A DNA stretch of 64,000 bases from Ypsolopha sequella (Eukaryota; Arthropoda; Insecta; Lepidoptera; Ypsolophidae): positions 11,135,977-11,199,976 of the forward strand of contig OW203989.1 of NCBI GenBank assembly GCA_934047225.1, written 5' to 3'. The notes below the pieces were generated by a model, which saw only the letters and a list, made by a program, of their open reading frames with translations, was not told where the DNA came from and ran no database searches. Shown here one piece after another: positions 31,940-42,959 of the stretch; positions within the stretch are counted from its first letter, which is position 1, and each line of letters opens with the position of its first letter. The translations under genes and the position numbers were made by a program.

Positions 31940-32145
31940 AAAACTTTTGTCAGGTTCAGCACTGACAGCAGGATACCGTATACAATTTTAAACGCGTGCG
32001 ACAGAGATAGTATTAGAACCCGTGTCGCGCGCGCGACCCCAGGATAGCGCGACACGATGTTTTTGTGATTAAACAGTGCGTCACACTCCTCACACTTGTG
32101 ATTCAAACAGTGGCGTCGCGCGCGATTAAACACTATGCTACGCCC
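31940..32145 (-). repeat. dispersed repeat F
   Basis: On the minus strand: TAGCATAGTGTTTAATCGCG, GAATCACAAGTGTGAGGAG, ACATCGTGTCGCGCTATCC and GTATACGGTATCCTGCTGTC. Pieces recur at 15145-15240 and 48250-48360. Confidence 0.55.
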
Positions 32146-32690
32146 GCTGGAAGTGCTTTAGGTTTTATACATATAAGTGAGTGAGTCAGTCTGTGATAAA
32201 AATTGCTATTTTTGGACGTGAATAACTTAAGATCTATTAAAGTTTAATTTATGAAATTTTGGATTTTAGGTACTTTCGGAAATCTTAACATGCACACAGA
32301 ATTTAAATTTCGTAGGTCCTATAGGAAATGACTGATGGGGGGTTGAAAGTAGCTTAAAATGTAATATAACACGCGGCTGTTGCACCCACAGAACAATAAA
32401 AATTAGTAGAACGGCCATGTCGGCGTAGCATGGCAGTGGCACTCGCGCCGCATTTATGAGTAAACACCCATACTTCGAGCGAAATTCGCGCTCGCTGCTC
32501 GTAGTCGCCGGCGTACGGTAATTATAATAATTCTGTCGTCGTTATTGGTTCCTACAATTTTTTATGAAAACTGCCTTGCACTATCAATCTTAAGAGCAAC
32601 CCTTAGTATAGGAAGCCTAAATTTTATTTTGCGTTTTCCTCAAGAAAGGTTAATTGAACCTTGTGATTTGATCAAAGTCACCTTATATAC
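32146..32690. other. no gene seen
   Basis: Part of a common dispersed repeat (GTGAGTGAGTCAGTCTGTGA near 32175), GC-rich spot near 32410-32520. No coding support. Confidence 0.35.
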
Positions 32691-32916
32691 GAGCGTTTTT
32701 CCTTATGTCAAATTTAATGTTAAATAAGATTCCTAGATGACACTGTCGTATTATTTAGCAACAGAATCAAAGACAAAATTTGTACCGATTCCAAACAAAC
32801 GAAAAACCACTTTGACATTGATTGCTACGAAACACATTTTAACTATGATGACATGGACAGCGCCATCTGGAGGAAAGCTAAGAACTAAGAAAGAAAAAAC
32901 AACGAGAAAAACGCTC
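32691..32916. mobile_element. MITE family J, copy 1
   Basis: Termini GAGCGTTTTTC and GAAAAACGCTC; interior shared with copy 2 at 33740 (TTAGCAACAGAATCAAAGAC, TGACATGGACAGCGCCATCT). Confidence 0.75.
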
Positions 32917-33739
32917 ACTAAATATAATACAAGAAAATGTAAATAAAACAAACACAAAGCGTATTAGAAAATTTGTTTCCCGAAGTATACAACTACTCCC
33001 ATCCCTAGCAGTAAATTATCACACCATATAATCCGACTGTGTTTAATATTAAGTTCGCAATACCGCTCCGGTCAAGTTACCAACAACCCAAATACGGCGG
33101 GTTTGTAATGCTCGGTCAGAATTTATCTGTGTCAGAACTAAAACGTCGTAAATGAAACCATTTGTTTAAAAATATATACCGTTTTGAACAGAGATAGGGT
33201 ACTTTATTCATTGATTAGTTTTCGATTTAGGTCGTTTGTTGTGCGTACAAAGAACAACCATTTGGATTGAAGTTTCGAATGTATTTCAATTGCGACAAGG
33301 TGTGTGCTTGTGGGTGTGAGTGAGGCGACATTGGTTCTGGTACGGTTACGGCTCTAAGGCCGTTCCAATTTATTTTAATTTCTGTGGTTGCGCCCGGCCT
33401 TTTCTTCTTAGAACTCGGTGGACACGTTGCCGCGTGTCTAGATACGCCAGTGTAAGAAGTATTTCATTTTGTTTAGGTGTTTCCCTTTATAAGCATTTAA
33501 AAGTTTTAAAATATGACGTTAAAGAATGTTTCTCATGCTTGGTGGTACATATTGCAAATCCTCCGTAACTAAACAGTACAATGTAATATTCAGAGTGTAC
33601 TCAGTGTTAACAGCTTGAGATTTTTTCATTTGCCGCGCTTTTGTTGTAAGACGGCCAGACTTCTAGATACAAAGTCCAATGGGTATAGGTTGAAACACAT
33701 GATGAATGGATGTGATGTGATCTCCACCACTGTACAAAT
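32917..33739. other. no gene seen
   Basis: Mixed AT-rich spacer. An 82-aa frame at 33320-33568 has no recognisable domain or splice support. Confidence 0.35.
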
Positions 33740-33985
33740 GAGCGTTTTTCCTTATGTCAAATTGAGTGTTAAATAAGATTCCTAGATGGCGCTGTCGTTC
33801 GTATTCTTTAGCAACAGAATCAAAGACAAAATTTGCACCGATTCCAAACAAACGAAAAACCACTTATACCTTTATTCTGAGACTTATACGTTGATTGCTA
33901 CGAAACACATTTTATCTATGGTGACATGGACAGCGCCATCTGGACGAAAGCTAAGAAATAAAAAAAAACAACGAGAAAAACGCTC
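33740..33985. mobile_element. MITE family J, copy 2
   Basis: Same termini as copy 1 and direct orientation; 17 bp longer because of a TACCTTTATTCTGAGACTTA-type insertion in the middle. Confidence 0.75.
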
Positions 33986-34270
33986 ATTGATGGCACTACA
34001 CTAAACAAAGCGATAAAAGACTGCACATCACCCAAACGTGCTAATTTGCCGCTAGTGGTACAGCAGACAGACACAGAAGTGCGTTCATTAAATAACCCTG
34101 GGCTGGGTAGGAACACTGGGGTTGTAACGCTGAGTTTTTGAACGGGTTTCGTCGTGTAGCGACACTCCAAACGTCAGTTGTCATTTTTGCATTATATTTA
34201 GTATAATAACGTTGAGAGGACCCCCTCGGTACTAAATTTAACGTAAATATATCAACTATAACGTTGAGAA

Positions 34271-34738
34271 GACCCCCTTGGTACAAAAATTAACGTCATT
34301 TCATTTACGAAAATTTACGTGAATGTCAGGTGACGTTTGGAGTCTATACGAACCTTACGAACCCTGCTCAGAGTTGATCTTGAAAAACTCGACACCAGTG
34401 TAGCGACACTGTCATTTTTGAACGGTCGGTGTTGAGACGCGAGTTCATTTTTGAACGGGTTAGTGTTGCGACCCGGGTAGGAAACCCAACTCGGTGTGAG
34501 TTTAAGACCCCCTCGGTACAAAAATTAACGTCATTTCATTTACGAAAATTTACGTGAATGTCAGGTGACGTTTGGAGTCTATACGAACCTTGCGAACCCT
34601 GCTCAGAGTTGATGTTGAAAAATTCGACACCAGTGTAGCGACACTGTCATTTTTGAACGTTCGGTATTGAGACGCGAGTTCATTTTTGAACGGGTTAGTG
34701 TTGCGACCCGGGTAGGAAACCCAACTCGGTGTGAGTTT
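34271..34738. repeat. two tandem 235-bp units
   Basis: Unit 1 starts GACCCCCTTGGTACAAAAAT (34271), unit 2 GACCCCCTCGGTACAAAAAT (34506), and they stay nearly identical to the shared end ACCCAACTCGGTGTGAGTTT. Partial extra units precede them at 34110-34260 (AACGTTGAGAGGACCCCCTC). Each unit contains GTGTAGCGACACTGTCA and three TTTTTGAACGG motifs. Confidence 0.8.
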
Positions 34739-35048
34739 ATGAACGACTATCAGAAGGGAGAAATTCAGTTTGATCGTCGGACTACGCTCGCCTTACATGC
34801 CATCTCTTTTGCACGCGTCGAATTTTGTATATGCTATCTTGCTGTCAATGTAGTTAAATATTGCAGTTAGTCCGTAGAGAGAGAACGGTATTGGCAGGTA
34901 GGTACTGTCGTTAGGGCGAGGGTGGACGGGACGATCAATCAAATTGAACGCACGCAGCTAAGTTGCCAAGCCAAGAAGGTCAAGAAGAAATTTATATACT
35001 AAAATAATTAATTTTAATATTTTATTTACTAAGCGTATCTCACTAAAA
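34739..35048. other. upstream region of ZAD zinc-finger gene 1
   Basis: 34790-34865 carries ATGCCATCTCTTTTGCACGC-type repeat also at 61270 and 48275. No clear TATA or initiator. Confidence 0.35.
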
Positions 35049-35134
35049 ATGTCTACAGTTTTATTATGGAAGACCCTAATGTTAAAAAAGGCAAAACAGA
35101 AAAGGTTAAAAAGGAAAAATATCGAGAAACGACA
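35049..35134 (+). CDS. ZAD-C2H2 zinc-finger gene 1, exon 1
   Basis: ATG at 35049 opens a basic N-terminus (MSTVLLWKTLMLKKAKQKRL) ending at a CGACA|GTAAGT donor, phase 2. The frame was chosen because it joins exon 2 in phase and resembles exon 1 of the paralogue at 52932 (also basic, also phase 2). An ATG at 35066 is out of this frame and would hit a stop in exon 2. The full splice model gives 8 exons and 385 aa: ZAD, acidic linker, five C2H2 fingers. Such proteins are nuclear DNA-binding factors that dimerise through the ZAD; the family is much expanded in insects. Confidence 0.75.
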
Positions 35135-35920
35135 GTAAGTACTACCTATGTAATATCTACACATAAACATAAACAAATTAGGTACATATCTGCTTACTTA
35201 AAAATAGGAACATTTTAGTAATTACGTAGGCTTACGCTTCCTCTATTAACTGACCTGCTCTGCCATTCAACTAAAACTGCATTTTTAGAGAAAATTTTAC
35301 TAGAGCTGTGCCCAGCGATGTATTGTTGGCTGTGCCAGTGTTTGATGTTTACAATTTCTATAGACTCGAAATGAAATAATAAATTTTCAATTGATGAATA
35401 CAGGTGATTGGTAATTGCATGGCCGAATATCTTATTATACCATGGGTAATTGGACCAATTTCTTGGAAGGGGTCATGCTACAGCTGGTTGGGGTGTAGAT
35501 AAGAGGGCACTAGAAAAAAGTCTTGGATTGTGCCCCCTTATCAACACTTTGACCCTACAGCCAATTTGAAACAATTTCGACCCTATCTAAAACCAGTAAA
35601 CTATGACAATTAAATTTTACATTTACCTGGGCCACAGTATAAAAAAGTAGACAGTATTCCGTCTTCATACAAATGGGCTGACACAAACCCCTCCCAAAAC
35701 TCGGTTCATCTCATTTTATGACAGTCGCGTTTGCACCGCAGTTACATACACACCCAGCTGTTTAAGTACAACTATCAGATAATATAAATATCAGACCCAG
35801 AACTGATATTTTTTAGACTCAACTCAGCAGGCATGGTAAGGCTATACAAATAACTTAATTTTTAGTTTTTATTTATCTCTGTGTTATAAGGTAAAGTATG
35901 TATATAGTTAGTGTACCAAA

Positions 35921-36290
35921 ATGGGGAAGGGCTTGAGGGTACGTAAAAAACGGAAGAAAGATGAAGCAGAGTCTGACAATCTATTGGAAGTGAGGGAAAT
36001 TTCTTCAGAATCTGACATTGATGATTCTGGTGAGGAAAAAGATAAGTACACAATTTTTAGAATTCTGGACTATGTACGTTTCTACCTAGAAGAGGGGAGA
36101 AACTTTGATTACATAGTATTTTTTTAAAGCTCGAAAGATGGTAAGCCCATTGGAGGTAGAGACTTAATAAGCCTAGGAAATGCATTAAAGAGGCACAACA
36201 AAGGAGTTAAGCAACTGTTAAGGATAAATAAATTTAAGATTGGAGTCAAATTTGAACGTACCAGGGTTGGGAAACGCAACCCTCATTAAC
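35921..36290 (+). pseudogene. unrecognised coding relic in intron 1, possibly retroelement
   Basis: Frames read MGKGLRVRKKRKKDEAESDN, an acidic Ser-rich stretch, then after a frameshift GGRDLISLGNALKRHNKGVK and RINKFKIGVKFERTRVGKRN. The style (basic start, RNA-binding-like end) suits a retroelement gag or ORF1, but I cannot name it. Not joinable to the zinc-finger gene. Confidence 0.35.
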
Positions 36291-36430
36291 AAATACTTTT
36301 GATAAGGCCCTTCTTCAGTATGTCATCAATTTGGTCAGCATACGTCCTTCTAGGGTCAAGCTGTACTTTCTACTAAAACCATAAATTTTTTTTTCGTCAC
36401 TCTACTTTCATTCATCCTCTCTACATGTCC
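36290..36430 (-). pseudogene. LINE ORF C-terminal fragment
   Basis: The minus strand resembles 55575-55745 and 48920-49060 (encoding YADQIGD-like sequence); here diverged: AGTATGTCATCAATTTGGTC and CATACGTCCTTCTAGGG. Confidence 0.5.
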
Positions 36431-36454
36431 AAAATATTATTGTTGCATTTTCAG

Positions 36455-36587
36455 ATTTATAATTGAGGAAGCTGCTAGTTCAGCTACATGTCGGGTCTGT
36501 GGTGAGGCAAAAGCAAATATTTTTATCTTCGGTAATAACTTGGAGACAAACCTCGCAATACAGATACAAAACTTCTCTGGTGTTAAA
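36455..36587 (+). CDS. ZAD zinc-finger gene 1, exon 2 (first ZAD half)
   Basis: Acceptor TTGCATTTTCAG, donor AAA|GTAAGT, 133 nt. Encodes ...SSATCRVCGEAKANIFIFG and IQIQNFSGVK. The C-x2-C pair is the first zinc-binding pair of the zinc-finger-associated domain. The paralogue exon 53093-53234 aligns throughout (CRVCGEDKAEIPLF, IQNFSGVE). Confidence 0.85.
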
Positions 36588-36749
36588 GTAAGTTAATCTA
36601 AATAATTTAAAAATAATATTGCCTCTTTTATTATATCATCAATTTGCTTGAAGTATGTACTGGGTTCCAGAATACCCATTGGCCTAGGGTTACCAAATGA
36701 CAAGGAATTATTATTTTTCCATATAATTTAGGTATTATATTAATTGAGT

Positions 36750-36870
36750 TACAGTGGTGGTGTCGATTCGGTGTATCACGATTTAACTTATTTGACAGGA
36801 CTAGTGTTATGTCCTTGATTTTTCTATACAGAAAGAAAAAGACAATGCTTAAATTAAGTTTGTTACGAAT
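36750..36870. repeat. MITE family G relic in intron 2
   Basis: GGTGTCGATTCGGTGTATCA and TTAACTTATTTGACAGGACT match one end of the element at 29890-30328. Confidence 0.6.
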
Positions 36871-37347
36871 ACTGTTGAATCGCGCTGCCTTTATGAAGTT
36901 ATGTCGGCGGGCCTATCTATCAATTGGTTGCCACCATGCCTATCATCAAAAATCTAGATGTACTTACTATCGAATTCCGATTCTCTAAGGATATTTTCAC
37001 ACTTGAAGTGACGCCACAGTTCGTAAATAGTTCAATACCCAATGAAGGCAATTTTGAATGTTCAGTTTTTATCTATGTTTTTGATGATAGGCACCTAGTT
37101 GGTAACCAATTTAAAGATACATTATAAGACCCGCAGGGAATTTATTGAATAATCTGAGATTTTGTCAGGAGTTCATGTTACTGGATATGGCAACCCTACA
37201 TTGGCCAAGCATTTCTGAGGCAAGAAAGGGCAATGTATGGTCAAGAAAAATAAATTACCTAATGTGAAAGCTATATTTAAATTTGTTTTCTGCTAGTTCA
37301 AAGATTTAGATTCACAAGTTTATAGTAATGGTAAAATAATTTTACAG

Positions 37348-37546
37348 ATCTCTGCATCAGACACCTTTCCCAAGCACATCTGTAACAATTGCTTTGATTT
37401 ATTGGACAAATGCATTTTATTTAAAGACATGTGTCAAAAAACCAATAAATTATTCATTAAGTCACAGTTTAACGTAAAAAATGAAAAGAATTCAGATGAC
37501 GCTCAGCTGAGAACTCAAAGGAAATCAAATATTATTGTGAAAACAG
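37348..37546 (+). CDS. ZAD zinc-finger gene 1, exon 3 (second ZAD half)
   Basis: Acceptor AATTTTACAG, donor ACAG|GTACTT, 199 nt, leaving phase 1. Starts ISASDTFPKHICNNCFDLLD, giving the second C-x2-C pair of the ZAD, then KCILFKDMCQKTNKLF and a basic Ser/Asn linker. Matches exon 3 of the paralogue (ISASDKFPKNMCQNCLDLLN). Confidence 0.85.
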
Positions 37547-37641
37547 GTACTTAATTGTCTACAGGTTAATTTTATAAATTTATTATATTAGCTATATTAA
37601 ATTTATAAAAACACGCTGCATTTTGTCTTATCTTATTTTAG

Positions 37642-37757
37642 AGGGCAGTGGCAATATCAGTGATGCTGATGATGATACATATGACATCCCGTCGCCTTCA
37701 TTTTCTGAAGACCCAGAATGGAATTATTCAAATAGTTTGAAGGACTCAAACAATTTG
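37642..37757 (+). CDS. ZAD zinc-finger gene 1, exon 4 copy 1 of 4
   Basis: 116 nt between TTATTTTAG and TTG|GTAAGT. After the phase-1 G of exon 3 it encodes an acidic linker: EGSGNISDADDDTYDIPSPS, FSEDPEWNYSN, SLKDSNNL, ending in phase 0. It corresponds to exon 4 of the paralogue (FSEDSFNIPSPTYSDN...). The whole exon with both splice sites is repeated three more times at 142-bp intervals; 116 is not a multiple of 3, so using two copies in one mRNA shifts the frame and reaches a stop. Confidence 0.75.
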
Positions 37758-37783
37758 GTAAGTGGAAACAGATCTTATTTTAG

Positions 37784-37899
37784 AGGGCAGTGGCAATATC
37801 AGTGATGCTGATGATGATGCATACGACATCCCATTGCCTTCATTTTCTGAAGACCCAGAATGGAATTATTCAAATAGTTTGAAGGACTCAAACAATTTG
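37784..37899 (+). CDS. exon 4 copy 2 of 4
   Basis: Same 116-nt exon with intact TTTTAG and GTAAGT. Two amino-acid changes from the other copies: Thr to Ala in DDDTYD and Ser to Leu in IPSPS. Only 26 nt separate it from copy 1, too short for a normal intron. Confidence 0.6.
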
Positions 37900-37925
37900 G
37901 TAAGTGGAAACAGATCTTATTTTAG

Positions 37926-38041
37926 AGGGCAGTGGCAATATCAGTGATGCTGATGATGATACATACGACATCCCATCGCCTTCATTTTCTGAAGACCCAG
38001 AATGGAATTATTCAAATAGTTTGAAGGACTCAAACAATTTG
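37926..38041 (+). CDS. exon 4 copy 3 of 4
   Basis: Encodes the same peptide as copy 1; differences are silent (TAC for TAT, CCA for CCG). Splice sites intact. Confidence 0.6.
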
Positions 38042-38067
38042 GTAAGTGGAAACAGATCTTATTTTAG

Positions 38068-38183
38068 AGGGCAGTGGCAATATCAGTGATGCTGATGATG
38101 ATACATACGACATCCCATCACCTTCATTTTCTGAAGACCCAGAATGGAATTATTCAAATAGTTTGAAGGACTCAAACAATTTG
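38068..38183 (+). CDS. exon 4 copy 4 of 4
   Basis: Encodes the same peptide as copies 1 and 3. It is followed by GTAAGT and then by unique sequence (GGAGTCAATAG), which marks the end of the tandem array. Confidence 0.6.
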
Positions 38184-38397
38184 GTAAGTGGAAACAGGAG
38201 TCAATAGACTGATATTCTATTTAATGTATTTGTATTTTCTTCGAATTCATACTACTTTTTATTTAAGTTTGTTTTATGTTGGTTTTGATTTCACTGATAT
38301 GTATTTATTTATCTAGCATATAGGGCCGTTTTTAACAAACATTAATTTAACATTTAATTTAAAGTACCTACTCCTTTAAAAATATGAACATATAGTA

Positions 38398-38556
38398 GCC
38401 GATTCTGAAGGCTTTAACTGTAGTTTTAGTACTGTCAAAACTAAATTTTCATCATTGCAAAATAGTTCATAAGTGTGAAGTACAGAAGCTAAATTACTTT
38501 GGAAAAATTTAAGTATTGACAGCACTAAAACTAAAGTTGAAGCCTTCAGAATCGGC
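38398..38556. mobile_element. MITE family H, copy 2
   Basis: Termini GCCGATTCTGAAGGCTTTAA and inverse; arms share TTTTAGT.CTGTCAAAACTA. Lies in intron 4 of zinc-finger gene 1. Confidence 0.8.
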
Positions 38557-39814
38557 TTTATTGAACCCTTATAGTACAGCGTTAGCGTTTATCTGTCGCC
38601 CCATGGCCTAATTCCAAAAACTACTAGGCTGATTTAACTGAAATTTTACGTATGTGCGGTACTAGATAAGCCTACCGGAAAAAAATCCATTTAAAGGAAC
38701 CCGTACAAATTTAGTTACATTTTTCAATAAAATGGTAATATTAATAAAAATAGCTGGGTCCGTTAGCTCATCCAGTTTAGTTTTCCGGAAGAAAGGATGC
38801 CACTTGCCACAATTGTTTATTGGACCAATATCTATCGATAAAGATCGGTAGCCTTCGGGAGCCTCTTCAATTTGGGGGGGGAAGGGGGTTCAAAGATGCA
38901 CTGCGCCAAGCGTCATTTAAAAAAATTAAACTGTCTGAGTTTGTCAACTACATCAAGATGGGTGTCTTTTTCAGGTAAATTAAGGACGTAGAATTCATTT
39001 CTGGCATAAAAAATTGTGATATTTTAGGTAGTTTCTTGAAAATTTTTACATAGATTAAAATTTTATGAAATACTTTTTACTTTCAGGCGCCACCAAAAAA
39101 AAACCTCAGGTTTTTTTAAGTAACAAAAAATACGTTACGAAAGCCTATTTTATGCAGATAAATAAAAATATAAGTTTTATTGGATTTTTAAAGGAAAAAA
39201 CCATAAAAAAAAATAAAACAATGTCGGTGAGCTCTTATTTTACTACTACTTATTAACTAACCTGATAAAAGTATATTTATGTATAGTGTATTTATAAAAG
39301 TATATATATGCATAAAAACTATAAACACGTAAAAAATGCTTTTCTATGGTTCTAAAAGAGTATTAACTATCTAATTATCATTTTCATTTTTTGTAGCTTC
39401 TACCGCAGTGGTACAATTCGGTACATGTTAAATTTATTTTAACACAGTTGCATCTTTTTTGCATCCTACTTTGCATTGACACCTTGTTATTTCGAGGCAA
39501 ATGCTGTCCGCAGCTCGGTTGTCAGACCAGTGGGGTATCTATTGGCTAATTTTCTGCTTCCAGCCCCAATCGGGGGGACTAGGCAGAATTTGTTGTAGCA
39601 CTAAAGCCACTCATGAACTCCCTGGCAAGCTGCGCGTAAAATATGCTGACAAAGGGCCGCTTCTGTTGGTGGTAAATTTTCAATTTGCCGATCTGTTTTT
39701 GTAAAAAGATATTTACGGCAATGATTGATAGTCGTGCAGGGACAGGGACTTGATCTGAAAAAGTTCATGTAATATGACTTTTTGCTACGATGAATTTAAC
39801 TTTATATTAATGTT

Positions 39815-40084
39815 TTAGTTAGTACTCAGTGATTGGCTAGCATACCTATCATACATGGCTATGACAAACTTATGTAGCACAATCTCTGCCTCATTTATAT
39901 TGCCATCTTTAAGATCCTTAAACCCTTTAGTGGCAAAAGAGAATAAATTCCATGCTTCAAAAGCACTTTTCTTTCGCCTGCCGTTAAAAGACGATACTGT
40001 ATCGCATCCACTAAGTTCGTGGAACACAGGCAAGACCTCCGCTCTTTCAGGACCTTTAAACAAAATAAATTGTCTTATGCACAC
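39815..40084 (-). pseudogene. transposon-type protein fragment (GCDT motif)
   Basis: Encodes EVLPVFHELSGCDTVSSFNG, KSAFEAWNLF and VLHKFVIAMYDRYAS. The (H/L)-GCDTVS-F-GR-KKSA-W pattern followed by an F-V--MYDR block occurs in a repetitive, unnamed protein family in many invertebrate genomes. Only about 90 residues survive. Confidence 0.6.
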
Positions 40085-40361
40085 TCACGCTATTAAATTG
40101 ATTATTTATATATTATAACTTCTTGACTATTAAAAGAAACGCTCATACCTAGAGCTGATTCAATCTAGAGGCATGCCAAGAAATTGTGGTTTTTCCCCGT
40201 TACCACATGAACCCATAATACCTCTAATCTTAGCAATTTCAGTACACATGCCAGAGCGATAACTACCACATCGGTGTTTGCTGTGCATTAACTTCGTATG
40301 ACCCTGGTCTACTGTATCCGCCAAGTGAACCATCATTCGCGTGTCAGACGCTTCAAGTTAA

Positions 40362-40735
40362 ATGGCTCCAATTTTGGCAGTTCACGAGCAACATTGGAAA
40401 GAACAGATTACCCTTCGCTACATAAATTTCTTTATTGATGGGCAAGTCCATCGGGTGATATTTGGACGACAGGAGTCCAAACAGCTCTTCTTTATTCGTG
40501 TCATCCTGGAGAAAATATTACTCGCAGTTTGCCAGGGAGTTCATGAGTGGGGCCAGGCTTTAGTGCTGCAACAAATTCTGCCTAGTCCACCCGATTGGGG
40601 CTGGAAGCAGAAAAATAGCCAATAGATACCCCACTGGTCTGACAACCCAGCTGCGGACAGCATTTGCCTCGAGATAACAAGGTGTCAATGCAAAGTAGGA
40701 TGCAAAAAAGATGCAACTGTGCTAAAATAAATTTA
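40362..40735 (+). pseudogene. transposon-type protein C-terminal fragment (WGWK / Cys-rich)
   Basis: Encodes SKQLFFIRVILEKILLAV, EWGQALVLQQILPSPPDWGW, then past a stop IPHWSDNPAADSICLEITRC and QCKVGCKKD. This is the part that normally follows the GCDT region in the same protein family. The equivalent region is also present inverted at 39425-39620, so the element has been rearranged. Confidence 0.55.
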
Positions 40736-41366
40736 ACCCCCACTTCATTCTGGACTCATCTGGGTCGAGAATCCCCTCAAATACAAAAAGTCTAGCTAAA
40801 TCAACGTACAGTGTGCAGCCACCGTGCTTCGAGTATCTACGTTTCATCAACCCCTTTTTCTAACCCAAACAACTGCAATATTATATTTTACACACACACC
40901 CACACACTTTACTATGGTATCCAATAATTACATAATCATTTATCTAATTAAAAATATAACGTCGCGCGCAACTAACGAAGCTATGAAAGTGTTATTCGTT
41001 AAACGTCTTACGGAATGTCGAATCAAAAGTGGTTTTACATTGTGATTTAGTCATTAATGTGTTTCGTTTTCCCTGAGTTCTGAGTTCCAGAATACAGCTA
41101 AGTCGTATCATTTAACAAATACCTAGTACATTAGTTTTTCTTGAATACTTTATTTTACTTTGTTGAATTATGATATACATTGTTTTGAGCATAGCCGTTT
41201 TGTAACATAACGTAGTGTCCTAATCTACTAGACAATCACACAAATAAATCACGGCCAATGATTTAATTTGTAATTAATAAATCGATGTACTCCTCAAATA
41301 TGTCATAATAACGTAGGAGACGTAGAGAGGTATATATGCATTACTATAACCTCATTCTACGGATGG

Positions 41367-41868
41367 TACTGTGATGTGCACACCGTGTACTCGGGATCTC
41401 GTAGGGATTTTGTTTAGTTACACCACTTTGTATTTTTAGTTTATCTTCTTTTCATTTGATGCACCCTAATTATCAAGTATATATTAAGGGAGGGGAGCTC
41501 TAAATCTGGTAGAGCACTCGCTTGTTGTATTTCTTCAAAAACTCTAGAAGGAATATTTATAGATGGAGAACCACGTCCGCACTAATCGGACACTCTAAGG
41601 AATCTTTTTTATGGAGAGCCACCTTCACATCGATGGGACTCTCTAAGGAATCTTCATGGAATCTTGCTCGTGTTTCGTCTGAAAGATCTTTTATATTCGA
41701 TCTGTATTTATTTTTTGGAAAACACGAAAAACTTCCGTCAATGCGACGTATGTCGATCCATAAAGGTTATCAATTGCCAACTAAACACGAACAAATAGTC
41801 CTTTAACCTACCCATAAAACCTAGCCTTACCTAAACCTAACATATTGCCTAGCTATATGTTACAGTAC
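41367..41868 (-). mobile_element. solo LTR, second copy, GTAC target duplication
   Basis: Minus-strand copy of the LTR at 3039-3471, bounded at both ends by GTAC (41367-41370, 41865-41868). It is about 60 bp longer because the segment around TCTAAGGAATCTT is duplicated inside. Lies within the 38773-42735 element. Confidence 0.75.
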
Positions 41869-42959
41869 CGCTTCCAGCGGTCATCTTTTAATTATTAAAT
41901 AAATACATACTAAGTACTGTAAGTACATATGACTGTACATAACACATATGTATATACATCTATAAGCAGGATATTTATTTCTCTTACAGAAGATAGGACT
42001 AGTCCAGAACCTATTTGTTAAAGATTGGTACTCGTGACCAGGAACACAATTGTCTTCTTACAGCAGTACTTACTTACTTCACACCTAGAACTATTTGTTA
42101 TAGATGGTAGAAGCTGCAAAAAATGAAAATGATAATTAAATAGTTAATACTCTTTTAGAACCATAGAAAAGCATTTTTACGTGTTTATAGTTTTTATGCA
42201 TATATATACTTTTATAAATACACTATACATAAATATACTTTTATCAGGTTAGTTAATAAGTAGTAGTAAAATAAGAGCTCACCGACATTGTTTTATTTTT
42301 TTTTATGGTTTTTACTTTAAAAATCCAATAAAACTTATATTTTTATTTATCTGCATAAAATAGGCTTTCGTAACGTATTTTTTGTTACTTAAAAAAACCC
42401 GAGGTTTTTTTTTGGTGGCGCCTGAAAGTAAAAAGCATTTCATAAAATTTTAATCTATGTAAAAATTTTCAAGAAACTACTTGAAATATCACAATTTTTT
42501 ATGCCAGAAATGAATTCTACGTCCTTAATTTACCTGAAAAAGACACCCATCTTGATGTAGTTGACAAACTCAGACAGTTTAATTTTTTTAAATGACGCTT
42601 GGCGCAGTGCATCTTTGAACCCCCTTCCCCCCCCAAATTGAAGAGGCTCCCGAAGGCTACCGATCTTTATCGATAGATATTGGTCCAATAAACAATTGTG
42701 GCAAGTGGCATCCTTTCTTCCGGAAAACTAAACTGATGCCTTTTTTGGGGGCTAACAGTCTAAGCTAAAATAGATAAGGCTACATACTTGTCATTACAAA
42801 TTTTACTTTCACAAGTAAAACATAGTATGGATTGAAATGTAAATAGGAAAATAAGATATTTCTTTTGATTTGAAACATAATGTTTCTTTGCAAGACTTAG
42901 TCCTTGCGACATTATCAAATGATGCCATAGTACAGTTTGCGTTGAATTTTTTTTTTTCA

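Larger units (their letters stand above)
38773..42735. mobile_element. 4-kb nested inverted-repeat element in intron 4
   Basis: Outer arms of about 630 bp (38773-39404 and 42106-42735) are near-identical in inverted orientation (CAGTTTAGTTTTCCGGAAGA, TATCGATAAAGATCGGTAGC, TTTTGTAGCTTCTACC end). Inside, a second inverted pair (39425-39620 and 40530-40737) encloses transposon coding relics, and a solo LTR sits at 41371-41864. Each outer arm holds an exon-like open stretch of about 46 codons (starting ATKKKPQVFLSNKKYV) bounded by TTTCAG and GTGAGC. The transposon superfamily is not identifiable by eye. Confidence 0.7.

Noticed and set aside
35066..35134. Alternative start MEDPNVKKGKTEKVKKEK for zinc-finger gene 1
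   Set aside because: It leaves exon 1 in phase 0 and meets a stop four codons into exon 2; the ATG at 35049 joins in phase and matches the paralogue.
36924..37127. 67-aa frame in intron 2 of zinc-finger gene 1
   Set aside because: No homology, no splice support and not conserved in the paralogue intron.
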